This document shows, piece by piece, positions 17,300 through 25,851 of a stretch of DNA of 44,383 nucleotides. The position numbers were made by a program, and so were the translations under genes. This DNA comes from Anaerolineaceae bacterium. GTDB taxonomy: Bacteria > Chloroflexota > Anaerolineae > Anaerolineales > Anaerolineaceae. The notes beneath the pieces were generated by a model. That model did not search any database. It was given only the letters and a program-made list of their open reading frames with translations, and was not told where the DNA came from. The stretch covers positions 1 to 44,383 of the forward strand of contig DQHW01000010.1 of assembly GCA_003524305.1 (NCBI GenBank), in the 5' to 3' direction. Every line of letters starts with the position of its first letter. The stretch's first letter is position 1.

Positions 17300-18235
17300 T
17301 TAGACTTGACGGTCAGAAAGTATCACTCGATCTCGACCGTTATTTTTCGCACAAAATAACGCCATATCAACAGTCCGCAAGATATCTGCTTTCGTGATTC
17401 CATTGTCTGGAAAGAATGAGACGCCAATGGAAGCGGTAATGCCGCCTACTTGTTCTCCTTCAATATGCATCTGCAACTGTTTTGTTAACGAGAGTATTTG
17501 TTCTGCACGTTCACATGTTATTTGAAGTGACGTGTCTGGTAACACAATTATGAATTCATCTCCACCATAACGACAAGCAATATCATCTTCTCTAATATTT
17601 CTGCTAATCATTTTTGAAAATTCTCGTAAAACCAAGTCTCCGGCTTTATGTCCAAAAGAATCGTTGATTGTCTTAAAATGATCAATATCAAGCATCATAA
17701 CGCCAAGCGTGTAATTCTTTCGAGCAGCGCGGTTTATTTCTCTCCGCAATGTTTCTTCCATATAACGGCGATTAAACAGGCCGGTTAATCCATCTCTCAC
17801 GGATTGTTCACGTAATACGGCTTCACTTTTTAACAGAGCATCTTGAACTTGTTTTCGTTCTGTAATATCACGGATATTGCACTGAATTACTTTCTCGTGG
17901 CCTTCTTTGTACACATTACTTACAAATTCGACCTGGATGAGCTGACCGTTTTTGGCACGAAGGGGTAAATCTTTATATCGAATATATTCGTTTTTCTGTA
18001 AAGCCAAAAATGCATTTTTGCTGGCCTTAATATCTTTGAATGCACCAACTTCCCAAAGTTTTTTTGAAATAAACTCGTCTTCTGTATAACCCAAAAGTTT
18101 TTCTAAAAAAGGATTTACGTCTTTAATAGCTCCAGTTTTGGCGTCCAAAATTAAAATGCCATCTTGTGCTGCTTCAAACAATCTGCGGTAACGTAATTCA
18201 GAATCCGCTAAAGATTTTTCCTTAATCGCACTCAT
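17300..18235 (-). CDS. PAS-GGDEF diguanylate cyclase
   Basis: Makes cyclic-di-GMP from two GTP. The 311-residue protein has an N-terminal PAS domain (about 12-128, with the PAC end I-R-D-I-T-E-R-K) and a GGDEF domain (about 140-305) with an intact active-site motif G224-G-D-E-F228. R215-E-D-D218, five residues upstream, is a proper inhibitory I-site, so product feedback is expected. No transmembrane segment: cytosolic. It is the last gene of the operon with the HD-GYP regulator and hybrid kinase. AGGA precedes the ATG. Confidence 0.95.
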   Translation of the reverse strand: MSAIKEKSLADSELRYRRLFEAAQDGILILDAKTGAIKDVNPFLEKLLGYTEDEFISKKLWEVGAFKDIKASKNAFLALQKNEYIRYKDLPLRAKNGQLIQVEFVSNVYKEGHEKVIQCNIRDITERKQVQDALLKSEAVLREQSVRDGLTGLFNRRYMEETLRREINRAARKNYTLGVMMLDIDHFKTINDSFGHKAGDLVLREFSKMISRNIREDDIACRYGGDEFIIVLPDTSLQITCERAEQILSLTKQLQMHIEGEQVGGITASIGVSFFPDNGITKADILRTVDMALFCAKNNGRDRVILSDRQV

Positions 18236-18319
18236 AATCCTGCCCCATCTTTCTTTCGTTTCTAAATATTTATCACATCACTATTTGATTTGCAGTTCGT
18301 GTTTGTTTGGCGTTTGCCT

Positions 18320-19390
18320 TCATACGGCAACACCATATTCATCATAGATTTCTTGGAAGGTGAGGTGGTTTTCTTTGAATTCATGAAGAATAACCGGATC
18401 AAAATGTTCCGGTCTGGTACGTTCATCACCATTCGAGATGATATCCAATACCTCGAGATGGCTTAATGCTGGTTTGTAGGGCCGTTTACTGCGAAGAGCA
18501 TCATAAATATCACAAATGTTCATGATGCGTGCAGATAATGGAATATCATTTTCCTTTAACCCATTAGGATATCCACCGCCGTCCCACCGTTCATGATGGT
18601 TAAGAGCGATTTCTGCTCCCATTTTTAAAAAGGGTGAATTTCGATTTCCAAGGATGTTTGCTCCAATAGTGGTGTGCCCCTTCATGATCTGCCATTCCTC
18701 AGAGGTTAAAGCGCCAGGTTTTAATAGAATATGATCTGGAATGCCGATCTTTCCAACATCATGCAGCGGACTTGCAACAAAGAGCATGTTTATAAAAACT
18801 TCTTCCTGGTGAAGCAGCCTGCCAAGTTCTCGTGTGCATTCACTTATTCGCTGGATGTGTGTACCGATATCTTCATCTTTATATTCCACTGCTCGCGTCA
18901 AGGTATAAAGTGTCTCCATGTTGCTTTCCTGCAGCTCGGAAGTCCGGTCTTGAACTTTCTGCTCTAATTGGCCGTTATACTCTTTTAGTTTCTTGTGTAA
19001 TAAACGAACTTCCAATAAATTGTGAACCCGGGCTAAAACTTCACTCAATTCAAAAGGTTTACTGATAAAATCCTTGGCGCCAGCTTGTAGAGCGTGCAAT
19101 TTATGATTGGGCTGGGCAGTGATCACCAACACCGGTTGATAGTCTTCTGGTTCAATCTCTTTTAATTTTTCCATCACTTCAAAACCATCCATTCCTGGCA
19201 TTTGTAGATCCAGCAGGATCAAATCATAATGATTCGTGGAATGAAGTACGCAAACTTCGGTTGGATAGGTTGTGGATGAAATGGAACTATATCCGGCATT
19301 ACTTAACATTTGTTCTAAAAGCAGGATATTGAATTGTTGATCGTCAACAATCAAGATTTTTCCTGAGAGCATTTCTGTAGAATTTATCAT
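18320..19390 (-). CDS. response regulator with HD-GYP phosphodiesterase output
   Basis: The 356-residue protein joins a receiver domain (1-125; acceptor D61 in L-L-D-L-Q-M-P-G-M-D-G, K111 in S-K-P-F) through a coiled coil (about 128-165) to an HD-GYP domain. Catalytic motifs are intact: H210-D211 in L-H-D-V-G-K-I-G-I-P-D, H265-H266, and the G-G-G-Y-P-N-G signature (271-277). Such proteins degrade cyclic-di-GMP when phosphorylated. It starts ten bases after the hybrid kinase stop, which is the obvious phosphodonor. Confidence 0.95.
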   Translation of the reverse strand: MINSTEMLSGKILIVDDQQFNILLLEQMLSNAGYSSISSTTYPTEVCVLHSTNHYDLILLDLQMPGMDGFEVMEKLKEIEPEDYQPVLVITAQPNHKLHALQAGAKDFISKPFELSEVLARVHNLLEVRLLHKKLKEYNGQLEQKVQDRTSELQESNMETLYTLTRAVEYKDEDIGTHIQRISECTRELGRLLHQEEVFINMLFVASPLHDVGKIGIPDHILLKPGALTSEEWQIMKGHTTIGANILGNRNSPFLKMGAEIALNHHERWDGGGYPNGLKENDIPLSARIMNICDIYDALRSKRPYKPALSHLEVLDIISNGDERTRPEHFDPVILHEFKENHLTFQEIYDEYGVAV

Positions 19391-19400
19391 TTCATTTCTT

Positions 19401-22367
19401 TCAATTTTTATTATTTATTCTCAAGTTGTTATCTGAAAATTCCAAGGCAAAATCAAGTGATGTAATAAATTCGTTAACCTTGATTGGTTTGGTAATATAC
19501 CGAAAAAAACCTGATTCAAGACCCTTTTGAATATCTCTAGGCATCGCACTGGCGCTGAGTGCCATAACTGGAATATGCGAAGTGACAGGATTTAAATGAA
19601 GCATTTTTAATGCTTCAAATCCGCTAATATCAGGCAAGTTGATATCCATTAGAATTGCATCTGGGAGCAATTTAATGGCCATCTCAACACCAGCTTTACC
19701 CGTTATCGCTGTGATCAGATTTAAATCAGGATTTCTCAAAAATATTTGTTCAACTAATGTTAAATTTGCAGGGTTATCTTCAATATATAACAAAGTATGT
19801 TTTCCAATTTTTCGCCGTCGTGGCGATTGTCCATTATCTTCGATCTCATTTGTTTCATCTAAGACATGAGGTCCATTCACTGAAATCAACTCAAACCAGA
19901 AGATACTTCCTTCTCCAACCACACTTTCTACCCCGATTTCACCACCCATGAGTTCAATCAACCGTTTCGCAACGACCAGTCCGATACCCGTCCCCTCTAC
20001 GCCGCTGCTTTCTTGCCCGAGACGGTTAAACGATTGGAACAATTGCGAAATTTGAGAAGCCGTCAACCCAATACCTGTATCACGGATGCTGATGCGAACC
20101 CGTCCAGGCGTACGTTTTGCGCAATTGATTTCTACTGTTCCCAAATGTTTGTTGTATTTGATCGCATTCGAAAGCAGGTTGGTAATCACTTGAATTATCC
20201 TGATGCGATCTGCTCTGACAAAGACCGGAGTTTCAAACTTCGGAAAACTAAGGTGTATGCCAAATTGTTTTGCTTGCGATTCAACCATACTGTGGCATTC
20301 AAGAAACACTTCAGCAAGCGAAACAGGTTCCGGTGAGAGAGGAACCTGTCCGGATTCTACTTTTGCAAGATCCAAAATTTCATCAATCAATTTCAGAAGA
20401 TGCCACCCTGCCTGGAGGATTTGAGCGATGTTTTGTTTTTGCACAAAGGATAATGGCTGGGTATCCGTTTCTAATAATTGAGCGAATCCTAAAATAGCAT
20501 TCAATGGGCTGCGCAGCTCATGACTCATACTTGAAAGAAACTCAGATTTCGCCAGGTTGGCTTTTTCGGCAGTGGTTCTGGCGCTTTCCAATTCCGTGTT
20601 TTTCTCCAGCAAGACCTGATCAAGTCGATGACGTTCTGTGACATCTCTCGCTGCTGCAAACATACCTTGTAACTTTCGGTCACGGTCATAAAAGGTGGTC
20701 GCATTATAAGAAACGATCGTTTCTTTACCATCTCTGGCTCGGGCAGTAAGTTCATAATTTGTAATTTTCTTTTCACTTAACACCTGTTTGACGCTTCTTT
20801 CAGCCCGATCAGGATCAGTGAAATAATTTTTAAATGGTGCACCTATTAACTCGTCCCGTGTGCATCCGGTGAGAGCCTCCATTTGTTTGTTAACATCTGT
20901 CAATATTCCTGCAGGGTCCGTGGTCATGAGTGCGTCAATATTGGATTCAAAGAGTGACCGTGTGTAAAACTGTTGATCACGTAAGCGCTGGCTGAGAATT
21001 TTTTGTTCTTCTTCGATTTGTTTACGGGCAGTGTTATCCGTGCCGATCAATAGATAACCGATAATCTCACCCAATGGATTTTTCAATGCTGTAATAGAAA
21101 CAATAGCCGGGAACCGGCTGCCATCTTTGCGAATATACGTTAATTCATAAATATCTTCAATTCCGCGTGATGCTTTGAATACCAACGCCTCGAAACCTGG
21201 GGTTATTGGGGTTGAAAGTTCGACGCTTAATGATTTTGCCCTGGCGATTACTTCAACCGGATCTGAAATATCAGCCGGAGTAATTTTGTTCATCACATCA
21301 GCGGCAGAATAACCCAGCATACGCTCGGCACCAACATTGAAAATTTGGATAACCCCTTTTTCATCTGTTGCTATGCTTGAAAAATTTTCACTCTTAAATA
21401 TGGCATCCTGGAGTGCTCCTGCTTTAAGCAAATCTGCTTCAGCTTGTTTTCGGGCAGTATTATCAGTGCCAATAAGGAGGTATCCAATAATGGAACCCTG
21501 GTTATCGCGAAGAGCAGTCACTGATACCATGGCGGGAAAACGACTGCCATCTTTGCGGATATAAGTTAATTCATAAATATCTTCAATTCCACGAGAGGCT
21601 TTAAATACCAGGGCTTCAAATCCAGGCTTAATTTTTGTTGAAAGTTCCTGGCTCAAAGTCTTGGCACGGGCAATTATTTCTTGGGGATCTGATATATCTG
21701 CAGGGGTCTTGGAATTAACGACTTCATCAGCCTCGTAACCAAGCATTCGTTCTGCCCCGACATTAAAGATTTGAATAATTCCTTTTGCATCTGTTGCAAT
21801 ACTTGAAAAATTGGCGCTATAAAAAATTGCATTTTGCAAAGCACCGGCTTTGAGCAATGCTTCTTCTGCCTGTTTTCGCGCAGTGTTATCGGTGCCGATC
21901 AAGAGATAACCGATAATATCCTCGTTTTCGTCTCTTAATGCGGTGACCGAAACTATTGCCGGAAAGCGGCTTCCATCTTTGCGAATATAAGTTAACTCGT
22001 AGATATCTTCGATACCGCGAGAGGCTTTGAACACCAACGCTTCAAATCCTGGTGTGATCGGCGTTGACCTCTCCAAACTAAGTGATTTTGCCCGAGAAAT
22101 TAGTTCATATGGATCGGATATATCTGCTGGAGTTTTTTTATTAACAACATCAATCGCATCATATCCGAGCATTCTTTCTGCTCCAACGTTGAAAATTTGA
22201 ATGATGCCTTTTGCGTCTGTTGCAATACTTGAAAAGTTTGGGCTGTTAAATATGGCACTTTGTAAAGCCCCTGTGATTTGTAGGGTTTCCTGGGGTTGTA
22301 AAGTACTAACTTTCATTGGTTTTTCACCCTCTGATAGATGATTTCTTGATTCTGCGTTTTTTGTCAT
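19401..22367 (-). CDS. hybrid sensor histidine kinase with three near-identical PAS domains
   Basis: A 988-residue cytosolic sensor. After a short N-terminus come three PAS domains in exact 142-residue register (33-174, 175-316, 317-451), then a fourth, unrelated PAS (about 462-582), a HisKA domain (phosphoacceptor H616 in M-S-H-E-L-R-S-P-L-N), a HATPase domain (N-box N734; G-boxes D-T-G-I-G-L and G-T-G-I-G-L) and a C-terminal receiver (D908, K960). It lacks membrane helices, so it senses an intracellular cue. GAGG precedes the ATG, and island promoter B lies 47-87 bp upstream. It heads a kinase / HD-GYP / GGDEF operon. Confidence 0.95.
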   Translation of the reverse strand: MTKNAESRNHLSEGEKPMKVSTLQPQETLQITGALQSAIFNSPNFSSIATDAKGIIQIFNVGAERMLGYDAIDVVNKKTPADISDPYELISRAKSLSLERSTPITPGFEALVFKASRGIEDIYELTYIRKDGSRFPAIVSVTALRDENEDIIGYLLIGTDNTARKQAEEALLKAGALQNAIFYSANFSSIATDAKGIIQIFNVGAERMLGYEADEVVNSKTPADISDPQEIIARAKTLSQELSTKIKPGFEALVFKASRGIEDIYELTYIRKDGSRFPAMVSVTALRDNQGSIIGYLLIGTDNTARKQAEADLLKAGALQDAIFKSENFSSIATDEKGVIQIFNVGAERMLGYSAADVMNKITPADISDPVEVIARAKSLSVELSTPITPGFEALVFKASRGIEDIYELTYIRKDGSRFPAIVSITALKNPLGEIIGYLLIGTDNTARKQIEEEQKILSQRLRDQQFYTRSLFESNIDALMTTDPAGILTDVNKQMEALTGCTRDELIGAPFKNYFTDPDRAERSVKQVLSEKKITNYELTARARDGKETIVSYNATTFYDRDRKLQGMFAAARDVTERHRLDQVLLEKNTELESARTTAEKANLAKSEFLSSMSHELRSPLNAILGFAQLLETDTQPLSFVQKQNIAQILQAGWHLLKLIDEILDLAKVESGQVPLSPEPVSLAEVFLECHSMVESQAKQFGIHLSFPKFETPVFVRADRIRIIQVITNLLSNAIKYNKHLGTVEINCAKRTPGRVRISIRDTGIGLTASQISQLFQSFNRLGQESSGVEGTGIGLVVAKRLIELMGGEIGVESVVGEGSIFWFELISVNGPHVLDETNEIEDNGQSPRRRKIGKHTLLYIEDNPANLTLVEQIFLRNPDLNLITAITGKAGVEMAIKLLPDAILMDINLPDISGFEALKMLHLNPVTSHIPVMALSASAMPRDIQKGLESGFFRYITKPIKVNEFITSLDFALEFSDNNLRINNKN
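21015..22271 (-). repeat. three tandem PAS-coding repeats, 426-bp period
   Basis: Within the hybrid kinase gene three units begin with G-A-L-Q-(S/N/D)-A-I-F and each contain V-G-A-E-R-M-L-G-Y, T-P-A-D-I-S-D-P and I-E-D-I-Y-E-L-T-Y-I-R-K-D-G-S-R-F-P. The proteins are nearly identical there, while the DNA differs at many third codon positions: about a dozen changes in one 72-base stretch between units 1 and 2. Confidence 0.95.
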
Positions 22368-22413
22368 TCATCGCCTCGATAGAATACAGTTGTCCAACTT
22401 AATGTTAAATAAG

Positions 22414-22454
22414 AGCATAAGAGGTTAAGGCTATTTATGTCCCTAAAACTATCT
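22414..22454 (-). promoter_or_regulatory. island promoter B (AGAT-N7-GGGAC-N19-TATGCT), upstream of hybrid kinase operon
   Basis: On the minus strand AGAT (22454-22451), 7 bases, GGGAC (22443-22439), 19 bases, TATGCT (22419-22414). The stretch ATTTATTGAG before the motif and ACAT..ATAGCC after GGG are almost the same as in site D. Confidence 0.7.
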
Positions 22455-22521
22455 CAATAAATACTATACAGGTTTACGTTCGGTGAGCTAAAAATGCTAT
22501 TTTAGAAGATCTAAAGGGGTC

Positions 22522-23289
22522 TCAAATCAGGCTTATAAAAAAGAAATGATCGATCAACCCCCAAAATATTCCCCAGGCACTACCTAGAATGGCACCAGCC
22601 ATGATATCTCGTGGATAGTGAGCACCAACGTAGATTCGAGTGATGCCTACTAAAAATGCCAGTGCATACATTCCTAGAGCAGCGATCAAAGGGAGGTGGA
22701 AACCCTGGATAAATATCACGGCTGTAAAAAAAACCTGGCTTGTATGTCCGCTGGGAAAGGATCTTCCAATTGCCTTACCTCCAACGATGCGAGTTTGTGT
22801 GAGGCGAACAAACGGACGTGACCGATAAATGATCAATTTTAACAACTCAACGATGAGCCATAAGATTATGCTCCCAAGTATGAGTTTGTACGAAAAAATC
22901 TGTTTTCCGATAAACAGTAAAAAAAGTGCAAACCCAAGTGTTGCTAATGCATTTCCGAGTTGGGTAAAACCAACCATTAATTTGTCTAACCATAATGGCC
23001 TTCGACCGCGAATATTTAACAAGAGGAAGAACCACGAGTCAAGTCGTTGGCCTGCGGATAAAATTAATGAGATTGCCAAAACAGAGAATCCCAGGAGCAT
23101 GGCAGCCAGGATTTTTTGTTTTAACAATCCTTGCCAAAAATAAATTCGAATACGAGAGGGTATAAAAAGTAAAATAATAAATAAGCTTAAAGAAATCAAT
23201 GCAAGACGAATTAATGGTTTATGGATTTTTAACCATAAAATTATTCGTTTTTTAGTATTGACAACCTTATGCTTGTGAAAATCGCCCAT
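22522..23289 (-). CDS. PAP2-family membrane phosphatase
   Basis: A 255-residue integral membrane phosphatase with about six helices. All three PAP2 motifs are present: K151...R158-P159, P179-S-G-H182, and T217-R-(5)-H224-(3)-D228, so it should be active. The family dephosphorylates lipid phosphates such as phosphatidic acid or undecaprenyl pyrophosphate. It starts eight bases after a diacylglycerol-kinase-like gene, suggesting a phosphatidate/diacylglycerol interconversion pair. Confidence 0.92.
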   Translation of the reverse strand: MGDFHKHKVVNTKKRIILWLKIHKPLIRLALISLSLFIILLFIPSRIRIYFWQGLLKQKILAAMLLGFSVLAISLILSAGQRLDSWFFLLLNIRGRRPLWLDKLMVGFTQLGNALATLGFALFLLFIGKQIFSYKLILGSIILWLIVELLKLIIYRSRPFVRLTQTRIVGGKAIGRSFPSGHTSQVFFTAVIFIQGFHLPLIAALGMYALAFLVGITRIYVGAHYPRDIMAGAILGSAWGIFWGLIDHFFFISLI

Positions 23290-23297
23290 ACCAATAA

Positions 23298-24251
23298 TTA
23301 CTCATCTATGTTCTTGGCCGCAAGTGGGCGCATCACAATTGGATTAACAATCGCAGTTATTGCATGGTGCAATACTTCAATGGTTACCTGACCGGTTCCA
23401 AGATCAATCCCATCGGCCATCACATTCATTGCAGGATTTGTATCAATAACCAACTTTCTCACTCGCAAATGTTTTATGCGCGGATCTTCTGGCCGATCCA
23501 TGCCGATCCCTTGAAAAATATATTTTAATAGTTCCATTTTGGTCAGGTCTGCCAAATGAATTACATCCAAAAACCCATCCCGAAAAGACTTTGCTGGGCT
23601 GACTTGATAATGAAACCCGATAAAGGGCATATTAGTCACTAAAACTACATGCCCCGTATCTTGTAATTTTTTCTTTTGATCCATAAAAAGACTTATCTCG
23701 GCCGGCGGAGAAGAAGTTAAGGTTTTAAAGATTTCACCAATCTTGTTTAAATTGCCATGTTGGAAATCATCCACGGTTGGGAAAAGCTCGGCTACTAAAC
23801 CAATCGAAACGCCTTCTAAAAAAGTTAATACGGTTTTTCCACATGTCGCTCTGCCAAGGTCTACTTTAACGCGCTTGCCTGTTCGTAAAAGGGCAATGGC
23901 TTCGGGGATATCATCAGGGATACCAAAACTTAAAGGCACATTATTCTGTGTACCAATTGGAATGACTCCAAGCGTGGCATCAGTGCCTGAAAGAAGTCTT
24001 GCCACCGATGAAATGGTGCCGTCTCCTCCGCAAACCACAAACAGCCTAAAACCTTGATCAAGCGCTTTCCTGACGGCTCCTTCAAGGTCGCATCCAGGTT
24101 CGACCAGAAAAGGTTCAGGTACGATCCGTTGAGATTGAAGTTCGTGAATGATATCTACGATTTCAATGGGATGTGCCCTGGCGGCTCCGGCACTCGGATT
24201 AAAAATTAGTTTCGCGTGAAGGGTATGTTTTTTATTAAGATTTGGAATCAT
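23298..24251 (-). CDS. diacylglycerol/lipid kinase (YegS/DgkB type)
   Basis: A 317-residue soluble lipid kinase with the DAGK catalytic signature: K-L-I-F-N-P-S-A-G near the N-terminus, V-V-C-G-G-D-G-T-I-S-S-V (about 77-88), and the V-I-P-I-G-T-Q-N-N segment some 22 residues later. The ATG at 24251 is preferred to a TTG 39 bases upstream that has no ribosome site, although the AGAAAG here is also weak. It would phosphorylate diacylglycerol or a related lipid, with the PAP2 protein doing the reverse. The 208 bp upstream contain only an inverted repeat. Confidence 0.9.
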   Translation of the reverse strand: MIPNLNKKHTLHAKLIFNPSAGAARAHPIEIVDIIHELQSQRIVPEPFLVEPGCDLEGAVRKALDQGFRLFVVCGGDGTISSVARLLSGTDATLGVIPIGTQNNVPLSFGIPDDIPEAIALLRTGKRVKVDLGRATCGKTVLTFLEGVSIGLVAELFPTVDDFQHGNLNKIGEIFKTLTSSPPAEISLFMDQKKKLQDTGHVVLVTNMPFIGFHYQVSPAKSFRDGFLDVIHLADLTKMELLKYIFQGIGMDRPEDPRIKHLRVRKLVIDTNPAMNVMADGIDLGTGQVTIEVLHHAITAIVNPIVMRPLAAKNIDE

Positions 24252-24389
24252 CGATTTGCTTTCTATTATATGTTTCAAATCTTTTGCCAAAGATAAAATG
24301 ACAGGTCACAAGGTTCAATCCTAATTGCTAATCAAAGATGGATGAGCAATGTTGACAAAAAAAGTTTCCATTCATAAATTTGTAAATTT

Positions 24390-24433
24390 GAATAACTTAT
24401 CCATCACTTCCTAGAAAACTGGATAAGTTATTC
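24390..24433. repeat. 14-bp perfect inverted repeat between GlsB2 and the lipid kinase
   Basis: GAATAACTTATCCA and TGGATAAGTTATTC are exact inverted copies 16 bases apart. It could terminate the upstream small gene or act as an operator for the kinase operon; it has no convincing T-run. Confidence 0.6.
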
Positions 24434-24459
24434 AATAGTTGTGTAATTTGGTTTGGTAA

Positions 24460-24726
24460 TTACACTCGCCGTTTTCCTAAACCCAGCAGGCGCAAAATTA
24501 ATATGAGCACAATTGCGCCCAGGAAGGCGATCACGATGGACCCAAAATTAATGCCGCTCATGCCTGGACCAATATGGAATACTGAAGACGCGAGCCATCC
24601 CCCCAGTAAACCGCCGATCACTCCAACGATGATGTTTCCGATTAAACCAAAGCCACTACCGCGCATTATTAATCCCGCCAACCAACCAGCGATTAAACCA
24701 ACAACAATCCAGGAAAGTAAACCCAT
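24460..24726 (-). CDS. GlsB/YeaQ/YmgE-family stress membrane protein, copy 2
   Basis: An 88-residue, glycine-rich three-helix membrane protein with the best family signature of the window: G-L-L-S-W-I-V-V-G-L-I-A-G-W-L-A-G, then G-F-G-L-I-G-N-I-I-V-G-V-I-G-G-L-L-G-G-W and a C-terminal helix ending in K-R-R. AAAGGAG is ideally placed before the ATG. It is paralogous to the gene at 15897-16151 but more canonical. Confidence 0.93.
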   Translation of the reverse strand: MGLLSWIVVGLIAGWLAGLIMRGSGFGLIGNIIVGVIGGLLGGWLASSVFHIGPGMSGINFGSIVIAFLGAIVLILILRLLGLGKRRV

Positions 24727-24753
24727 TACGATCTCCTTTATGTAAAGTGTAAG

Positions 24754-24785
24754 AAAAAAACCCAGGCAGTTGTTTGTCTGGGTTT
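24754..24785 (-). terminator. rho-independent terminator before GlsB2
   Basis: On the minus strand AAACCCAG and CTGGGTTT form an 8-bp stem with a 12-base loop, running straight into seven T residues. It ends the transcript of the 66-residue ORF and lies 28 bases before the GlsB2 start, so it could also work as an attenuator. Confidence 0.8.
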
Positions 24786-24794
24786 AAGTGAATG

Positions 24795-24995
24795 TTATTT
24801 TCTGGAACCCTTTTTTGAGTCAGGTTTATTTGTCGACGTTTCTTTGTCTGCTTCACGAACCAGTGCTGGTTGATTTTTGGCATCTCGCATCACTGTTGAG
24901 ACAAGACCAGTCGGGTCATTGTGTCCTTTGATCTTAGTTTTATTTTGACTTGGTTTTCGTTTGCTATTTCCTTTTTGTCCCAATTGGTACTCCAT
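24795..24995 (-). CDS. small hydrophilic, probably disordered protein (66 residues)
   Basis: The frame encodes a Lys/Asn/Ser/Thr-rich protein without hydrophobic core, ending K-K-G-S-R-K, with a central G-L-V-S-T-V-M-R-D-A-K segment. Directly after its stop comes a strong terminator on the same strand, which supports a real transcript. No clear ribosome site is seen before the ATG. I do not recognise the family; its composition recalls hydrophilic stress proteins. Confidence 0.45.
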   Translation of the reverse strand: MEYQLGQKGNSKRKPSQNKTKIKGHNDPTGLVSTVMRDAKNQPALVREADKETSTNKPDSKKGSRK

Positions 24996-25050
24996 TCATA
25001 AGTGTTTTTTACTTTATTGATTATTTGATTTTTAGTGAGATTCCAGTAAA

Positions 25051-25179
25051 TTAATCAGAATCATCCGCATCGAAATCGGATTTCTGTTTTCTAAGATTTT
25101 CGGCGCTTACCAGTCTGCTGGCTAGCCATCCAATCAAAGCACCTGTGGTGAGCCATACTAAAAAATTAAACAGGTTCAT
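25051..25179 (-). CDS. 42-residue single-helix relative of GlsB (mini-GlsB)
   Basis: A perfect GGAGG precedes the ATG. The peptide has one hydrophobic segment, L-V-W-L-T-T-G-A-L-I-G-W-L-A-S-R-L, matching the first helix of GlsB/YeaQ proteins (compare W-I-V-V-G-L-I-A-G-W-L-A in copy 2), followed by a charged tail K-Q-K-S-D-F-D-A-D-D-S-D. The other two helices of the family are absent, and no remnant of them is visible downstream. It may be a natural short form rather than a broken gene. Confidence 0.65.
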   Translation of the reverse strand: MNLFNFLVWLTTGALIGWLASRLVSAENLRKQKSDFDADDSD

Positions 25180-25231
25180 TCTTCCTCCTTTATAAATTGA
25201 AAAGTAACATTATTATTCTGATGAAACAAAG

Positions 25232-25268
25232 CCACCGGTTTTTTTTATGCTACCAATAGGACCGGTGG
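25232..25268. repeat. inverted repeat after the YggT gene
   Basis: CCACCGGT and ACCGGTGG are exact inverted copies separated by 21 bases that include a run of eight T. It lies between the stop of the YggT gene and the mini-GlsB start and may be a weak terminator. Confidence 0.4.
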
Positions 25269-25285
25269 TTATTGCCGAACTACCG

Positions 25286-25789
25286 CTAAATCGAACCGGG
25301 AGGGGATGTATGCTTCTGCTCAGACACTGTGGTTTGTTGTGTCCCTGTTGGTGTTTGAGTTCTGGTAGTTTGTTGTAAACCTGGTGTAGATTGTTGGTTT
25401 GAATGGTTTTCAACAATCGTCTGCCTAACGACAACTGGTCCTCGCGGACGATAGAAAATCACATATATAATCCGTTCGATACCCCAGGCTATCAACAAAT
25501 AGATGGCCATTGCCAGTAAGGATGAAAATTCAAACACCATATTGCCGGCAGATGGTGCACCGGTTAAGGATAAAAACGGTGCAACGAAGAAATTGGAGAG
25601 GCCATAAATAAAACTGGCGAAATTATTTTCTGCATATACGCCAATCAATCTAAAAATGAATCGTAATGCGATTATGGATTCAATTATCCCGAGGAATAGC
25701 CAAATTAATTGAGTCGCTTTAAATGTGGCTACTCGCTGGGTACGTCCAGTTTCGTGTTGTGAAGTTCTTGTTTCTCTAAAATCAGTCAT
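25286..25789 (-). CDS. YggT-family membrane protein with Gln/Thr-rich tail
   Basis: A 167-residue protein. The N-terminal 25 residues are polar; then come two hydrophobic regions with the YggT-type pattern R-F-I-F-R-L-I-G and Y-G-L-S-N-F-F-V-A-P-F (about 42-75), and a second pair of helices about 88-113. The last 50 residues are a Gln/Thr/Ser-rich tail without structure (Q-Q-T-T-R-T-Q-T-P-T-G-T-Q-Q-T-T). AGAGG precedes the ATG. Role unknown; YggT proteins are linked to envelope and osmotic stress. Confidence 0.75.
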   Translation of the reverse strand: MTDFRETRTSQHETGRTQRVATFKATQLIWLFLGIIESIIALRFIFRLIGVYAENNFASFIYGLSNFFVAPFLSLTGAPSAGNMVFEFSSLLAMAIYLLIAWGIERIIYVIFYRPRGPVVVRQTIVENHSNQQSTPGLQQTTRTQTPTGTQQTTVSEQKHTSPPGSI

Positions 25790-25851
25790 TTAAACCTCTT
25801 TTCAATGTTGCGATATTGTTCATTAATTACCAACAAGAATTGTTTTACCGA

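Noticed and set aside
25213..25434. 73-residue minus-strand frame overlapping the YggT gene end
   Set aside because: It overlaps the well-supported YggT frame and has a composition expected of a shifted reading of its Gln/Thr-rich tail.
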